From an uncultured Acetobacter sp. (GTDB lineage Bacteria; Pseudomonadota; Alphaproteobacteria; Acetobacterales; Acetobacteraceae): a stretch of DNA of 8,740 bases. How positions within the stretch are numbered: the stretch's first letter is position 1; each line of letters opens with the position of its first letter. The position numbers were made by a program, and so were the translations under genes. The stretch spans positions 1-8,740 of the forward strand of contig CALCDN010000009.1 in the NCBI GenBank assembly GCA_937900755.1, written 5' to 3'. This document shows, one piece after another, positions 6,647 through 8,740 of the stretch. The notes beneath the pieces are model-generated. The model was not told the origin of the DNA. It did no database searches and saw nothing but the letters and a program-made list of their open reading frames with translations.

Positions 6647-6892
6647 GCCCTTTTCATTCCGGCGGGATGGCCTGCAAGTCAATCCGGGAAGGGGCAGAAA
6701 AAGAGGGGGGCGGATGCAGAAAATGCAACCATATGCAAACTCCGGGTTTGACAGGACCCGAAACACAGTGGCATTGGGCATCGCCTTAACAGTCTGGTTC
6801 GAGTCCTGCTTCAGCTTTGCGTTGCTGTTCGGGGTTCGTTCGTGTTCCGGGGCGTTGGCCCCAATATCTGCTCAGGATTGACAGGTAGCAAG
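6647..6892. promoter_or_regulatory. Divergent intergenic region between aroA and the FYDLN protein
   Basis: The 246-bp gap must contain both promoters but neither is clear. On the plus strand a perfect -35-like TTGACA stands at 6748-6753; 17-18 bp further only GCATTG/CATTGG is found, a poor -10. Three ATGCA direct repeats at 6714-6718, 6723-6727 and 6733-6737 recur every 9-10 bp, close to one helical turn, just upstream of that TTGACA. A small GGGGC-GTTG-GCCCC hairpin sits around 6849-6862, ahead of the plus-strand gene. No tRNA gene is present. Confidence 0.35.
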
Positions 6893-7222
6893 ATGTCCCA
6901 GCCCGATCTCGGCACCAAACGCGTCTGCGTGTCCTGTGGTGCCCGTTTTTATGACCTGAACCGCGCACCCGCCATTTGCCCCAAATGCGGAACGGAACAG
7001 CCTGCCCTGGTGCCGCGCCTGCGCCGCAACTCCGACAGCCTGTCCCCCGTTCCGGCGAGTGTCGCCCCCATCAAGAAAGCCGATGAAGATATCGATATCG
7101 ACACCGATGACGATACGGACGACGATGATGTGATGGAAGACACCGCTGATCTGGATGATGACGACGACGACATCAGCTCAGACATCGATGTCAGCACGGA
7201 TTCGGAAGACCACGAATCCTGA
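6893..7222 (+). CDS. FYDLN_acid / TIGR02300 family zinc-ribbon protein with Asp-rich tail, function unknown
   Basis: The 109-aa product has two parts. The N-terminus (about 6-40) is a compact zinc-ribbon-like module with two CxxC pairs, Cys12/Cys15 and Cys29/Cys32, separated by GARFYDLNRAPAI; FYDLN at 19-23 is the family's signature. The second part, after a basic, Ser/Pro-rich linker (41-62, with RLRRN and IKK), is a strongly acidic low-complexity tail in which 27 of the last 46 residues are Asp or Glu. I see no signal peptide, membrane segment or catalytic motif. The ATG at 6893 follows AGG (6884-6886 region) at about 6-7 nt and starts MSQPDLGTKR, as the family does; the GTG extension to 6842 is not family-like. 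The family is described from alphaproteobacteria, and location divergent from aroA-cmk-rpsA is, as far as I recall, recurrent. Zinc binding plus an acidic tail suggests a nucleic-acid- or protein-binding role, which is inference only. Confidence 0.9.
   Translation: MSQPDLGTKRVCVSCGARFYDLNRAPAICPKCGTEQPALVPRLRRNSDSLSPVPASVAPIKKADEDIDIDTDDDTDDDDVMEDTADLDDDDDDISSDIDVSTDSEDHES
7080..7219 (+). repeat. GAT/GAC-rich low-complexity tract encoding the acidic tail
   Basis: Runs of GAT and GAC codons, interspersed with GAA, ATC and ACC, encode the Asp-rich tail. The tract is imperfect, mixing both Asp codons rather than iterating one triplet. It includes short local repeats such as GATATCGATATCGAC near 7086-7101 and GACGACGACGAC-like runs near 7155-7171. 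In-frame triplet changes could vary tail length between strains without breaking the frame. Confidence 0.7.
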
Positions 7223-7262
7223 CCCCCTCCGGGGGTGCTGGCCGCCATCGTGTCAGACCCAT

Positions 7263-7300
7263 AAAAAAAAGCCCGCTGGCACGCCAGTGGGCTTTTTTTT
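7263..7300. terminator. Bidirectional terminator between the FYDLN protein gene and folB
   Basis: Eight A (7263-7270) precede a GCCCGCTGGC/GCCAGTGGGC stem (7271-7280 with 7283-7292, one G-T wobble, tight 2-4 nt loop), followed by eight T (7293-7300). It can end the plus-strand gene stopping at 7222 and the minus-strand folB stopping at 7330. Confidence 0.93.
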
Positions 7301-7329
7301 GCTGCTCCGCATTACCGGGCAGGCGGCAC

Positions 7330-7725
7330 TCAGGCGGGACGGCGCTCTATTTCCACGCCCACGGCCTCTATTTCCTCAAACACATCCAGTTTTTCTATGC
7401 GCACACGCACAACACGCACGCGCTCGTCGGCCAGCACGCCCGATGCAATCCGTTCAGCCAGGGTTTCCACCAGCCGCACATGCCCCTCGCGCACAATGCG
7501 GTGCACAAGCTGGACCACCCGCTCGTAGGAGACCGTGCGGCTCAGGTCATCCGGCCCGACCTCCAGGTCCGTGCGGTCATCCACGCCAAAATGCACCGAA
7601 ACCCGGATACGCTGGGTTACACCCTGCTCGTGCGGGAACACGCCAATATGGGCATCGAGCACCATATTCTTCAAAAACAGGCAACGCAGCGGCGGTTGGT
7701 CCGCCCACGGAGCAAAAACGGCCAT
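7330..7725 (-). CDS. folB: Dihydroneopterin aldolase (FolB)
   Basis: FolB cleaves dihydroneopterin to 6-hydroxymethyl-dihydropterin and glycolaldehyde in folate synthesis. With the start at 7725 the product is 131 aa, slightly longer than the usual 115-125, owing to a 13-15 residue N-terminal extension before LFLKNMVLDAHIGVFPHEQ (16-34). Residues matching the E. coli active site are Glu33 (GVFPHEQ), Tyr67 in TVSYERV, Glu87 in LVETLAERIA and Lys112 in RIEKLDV; the C-terminus AVGVEIER is typical. The ATG at 7725 is 4 nt past the SDR stop, with GGAAG overlapping the end of that gene as a likely ribosome site. An alternative ATG at 7746 would overlap the SDR by 17 bp. The long open frame continuing to 7956 is an antisense-free shadow inside the SDR gene. 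It is the last gene of recR-SDR-folB and ends at a strong terminator. Confidence 0.93.
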   Translation of the reverse strand: MAVFAPWADQPPLRCLFLKNMVLDAHIGVFPHEQGVTQRIRVSVHFGVDDRTDLEVGPDDLSRTVSYERVVQLVHRIVREGHVRLVETLAERIASGVLADERVRVVRVRIEKLDVFEEIEAVGVEIERRPA

Positions 7726-7729
7726 TCTT

Positions 7730-8530
7730 TTATTCTTCCACGGCATGCCCGGCCAATGGGGCCGGGGACCATTGCAGGTGCTGCCCACCATCGAGGGCCA
7801 GCATCTGCCCGGTAACGGAGGGCAGGGCCAAAAGGGCAAGGGCCGCACGGGCCACCTCATCTGGCGAGGTGCCATGGGCCAGCGGCACCGAGGCGCACTG
7901 GCGCGCAAACTGCTCTTCCGTCTGCCGCGGGCTGGGCAGGGCGGGACCGGGACCAATGGCGTTCACCCTGATCCCCTTGGGGGCCAGCGCCAGCGCCATG
8001 GTCTGCGTCAGCGCCCACAAGGCACTTTTGGAGACGGTATAGCTGACAAAATGAGGGGTGAGCGACCACACACGCTCGTCCAGCATGTTCAGCACCATGC
8101 CCTGTGCGCCCTGCGGCAACCCTTTGGCAAACGCCTGGATCAGCACAAAAGGTGCGCGCAGGTTGGGCTTCATGTGCATCATCCAGCTTTCAAGCGAGGT
8201 ATCATCCCACTCATCACGCTCAAAGGTGGAAGCATTGTTGACCAGAACACCCAAGGGGCCACCAAGGGCCTGCGTGGCCTGCCCGTACAGGGCCTGCGCA
8301 TCCTCCTCGCGCATCAGGTCGGCCTGAAGCACGCAGCCGGTGCGCCCCAGTGCGCGCACGGCCTGCAATGTGTCCTCCGCCTCGGCCCTGTTGCCGCGGT
8401 AATGGATGGCCACGTCAAACCCGGCACGGGCAAGCCCCAGCACAATGGCCCGGCCCAGCCGTGCTCCACCCCCGCTCACCAGAGCGCGGCGCGGTATGGC
8501 CGCACTGATCGGCAGCATGTCCACGGGCAT
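7730..8530 (-). CDS. Short-chain dehydrogenase/reductase, probable pterin reductase (PTR1/FolM-like)
   Basis: A 266-aa classical SDR with a Rossmann fold. The nucleotide loop is SGGGARLGRAI (19-29), and HYRGNRAEA (43-51) with Arg45 suggests NADPH preference. NNAS is at 98-101 and the catalytic YTVSK gives Tyr164 and Lys168. Instead of the usual catalytic Ser about 13 residues before Tyr, it has Asp151 in NMLDERVW, as in pteridine reductase PTR1 and FolM-type enzymes. GPGPALPSP (193-201) follows the catalytic helix, and LDGGQHLQW (246-254) is the C-terminal SDR motif. Reduction of a dihydropterin or dihydrofolate is inferred from the Asp-Tyr-Lys set and from folB 4 nt downstream; the exact substrate cannot be read from the sequence. 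AAAGGA (8538-8543) lies 7 nt before the ATG. The gene begins 32 nt after the recR stop, so all three are probably cotranscribed. Confidence 0.9.
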   Translation of the reverse strand: MPVDMLPISAAIPRRALVSGGGARLGRAIVLGLARAGFDVAIHYRGNRAEAEDTLQAVRALGRTGCVLQADLMREEDAQALYGQATQALGGPLGVLVNNASTFERDEWDDTSLESWMMHMKPNLRAPFVLIQAFAKGLPQGAQGMVLNMLDERVWSLTPHFVSYTVSKSALWALTQTMALALAPKGIRVNAIGPGPALPSPRQTEEQFARQCASVPLAHGTSPDEVARAALALLALPSVTGQMLALDGGQHLQWSPAPLAGHAVEE

Positions 8531-8562
8531 GGTTGTATCCTTTAAATTGTTGGCGTGTGTTG

Positions 8563-8740
8563 TCAGGCGGGGCGGCGGGCACCGAGGGCGGCGGCCAGCG
8601 TGCCGTCATCAAGCACATCCAGCGCCCCCCCCATGGGCACGCCCTGCGCCACGCGGCTGATCGTCAGCCCCTCGTAAGTTTCCAGCCGGTCCATCAGCCA
8701 GTGCATGGTGGTGGCCCCCTCCACCGTGGCCCCAAGGGCC
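8563..8740 (-). CDS. recR: Recombination protein RecR, C-terminal part (cut by the window edge)
   Basis: RecR works with RecF and RecO to load RecA at gaps during recombinational repair. Only the last 58 residues are in the window; the 5' end lies beyond 8740. The visible part is ALGATVEGATTMHWLMDRL, matching the end of the Toprim domain (ALNATVEG... in the family), then VAQGVPMGGALDVLDDGTLAAALGARR, the highly conserved RecR C-terminus (GVPxGGELxYxDxGTL). The zinc finger and the Toprim acidic residues are outside the window. It is the first visible gene of the minus-strand recR-SDR-folB series, ending 32 nt before the SDR start. ybaB/dnaX commonly lie upstream of recR but cannot be seen here. 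Confidence 0.95.
   Translation of the reverse strand, partial: ALGATVEGATTMHWLMDRLETYEGLTISRVAQGVPMGGALDVLDDGTLAAALGARRPA

Noticed and set aside
5435..6751. A 438-codon plus-strand open frame antisense to aroA
   Set aside because: It is a high-GC shadow frame. The sense strand encodes an unmistakable EPSP synthase, and the antisense translation is low-complexity and His/Gly-rich.
6647..6781. An N-terminal extension of AroA by 45 residues
   Set aside because: It has no EPSPS similarity and overlaps the promoter region. The family begins near PLRVTRAQAPLSG, after the Met at 6646.
6790..6815. A tRNA T-arm-like stretch (GGTTCGAGTCC) between aroA and the FYDLN gene
   Set aside because: Only three of the five T-stem pairs form around the loop. 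No acceptor, D-arm or anticodon arm can be built upstream, and no CCA end follows. A degenerate tRNA remnant cannot be excluded, but nothing supports it.
7746..7956. A longer FolB starting inside the SDR gene
   Set aside because: The extra residues are a frame-shifted reading of the SDR C-terminus (Pro/Trp/Arg-rich), and FolB homology begins only after 7690.
7535..8545. A 336-codon plus-strand open frame over the SDR and part of folB
   Set aside because: It runs antisense to two well-supported genes and has an unnatural composition.
1..8740. CRISPR arrays, insertion sequences, phage genes, toxin-antitoxin or defence genes
   Set aside because: No regularly spaced repeats, transposase or integrase motifs, terminal inverted repeats or small two-gene toxin modules were seen. 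Every long gene is a housekeeping gene with uniform composition.

Overview
This window is ordinary core chromosome from a high-GC alphaproteobacterium. It was read by eye without database searches. The alphaproteobacterial assignment is firm: hrcA lies divergent to rph-rdgB, there is an aroA-cmk-rpsA run, and a FYDLN-type zinc-ribbon/acidic-tail protein lies divergent to aroA. The wording of several proteins (S1, EPSP synthase, the pterin-reductase-like SDR) suggests an acetic acid bacterium (Acetobacteraceae), but that is an impression and not a proof.

Layout, left to right. (1) 16-1095, minus: hrcA, the heat-shock repressor. (2) 1220-2550, plus: rph and rdgB, coupled by a 4-bp ATGA overlap. 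A 124-bp divergent intergenic region between hrcA and rph carries an AT-rich dyad. (3) 2557-2645: two stacked intrinsic terminators between the convergent rdgB and rpsA. (4) 6646 down to 2650, minus: aroA, cmk (GTG start, 4-bp overlap with aroA) and rpsA, the last behind a 284-bp spacer/leader. (5) 6893-7222, plus: a small FYDLN_acid/TIGR02300-type protein of unknown function. (6) 7263-7300: a bidirectional terminator between two more convergent genes. (7) 8740 down to 7330, minus: the 3' end of recR, then a PTR1/FolM-like short-chain reductase, then folB.

Functionally the window joins several housekeeping processes. These are stress regulation (hrcA), RNA 3'-end maturation (rph), nucleotide-pool sanitation (rdgB), the shikimate pathway (aroA), CMP/dCMP recycling (cmk), translation initiation (rpsA), folate/pterin metabolism (SDR and folB) and recombinational repair (recR). 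I see no mobile elements, CRISPR arrays, rRNA or tRNA genes, and no sign of recent gene transfer. I did not find a convincing undescribed multi-gene system. The items most worth a second look are the uncharacterised zinc-ribbon/poly-Asp protein, the recR-SDR-folB pterin cluster, the dyad between hrcA and rph, and the rpsA leader, which lacks a good Shine-Dalgarno.
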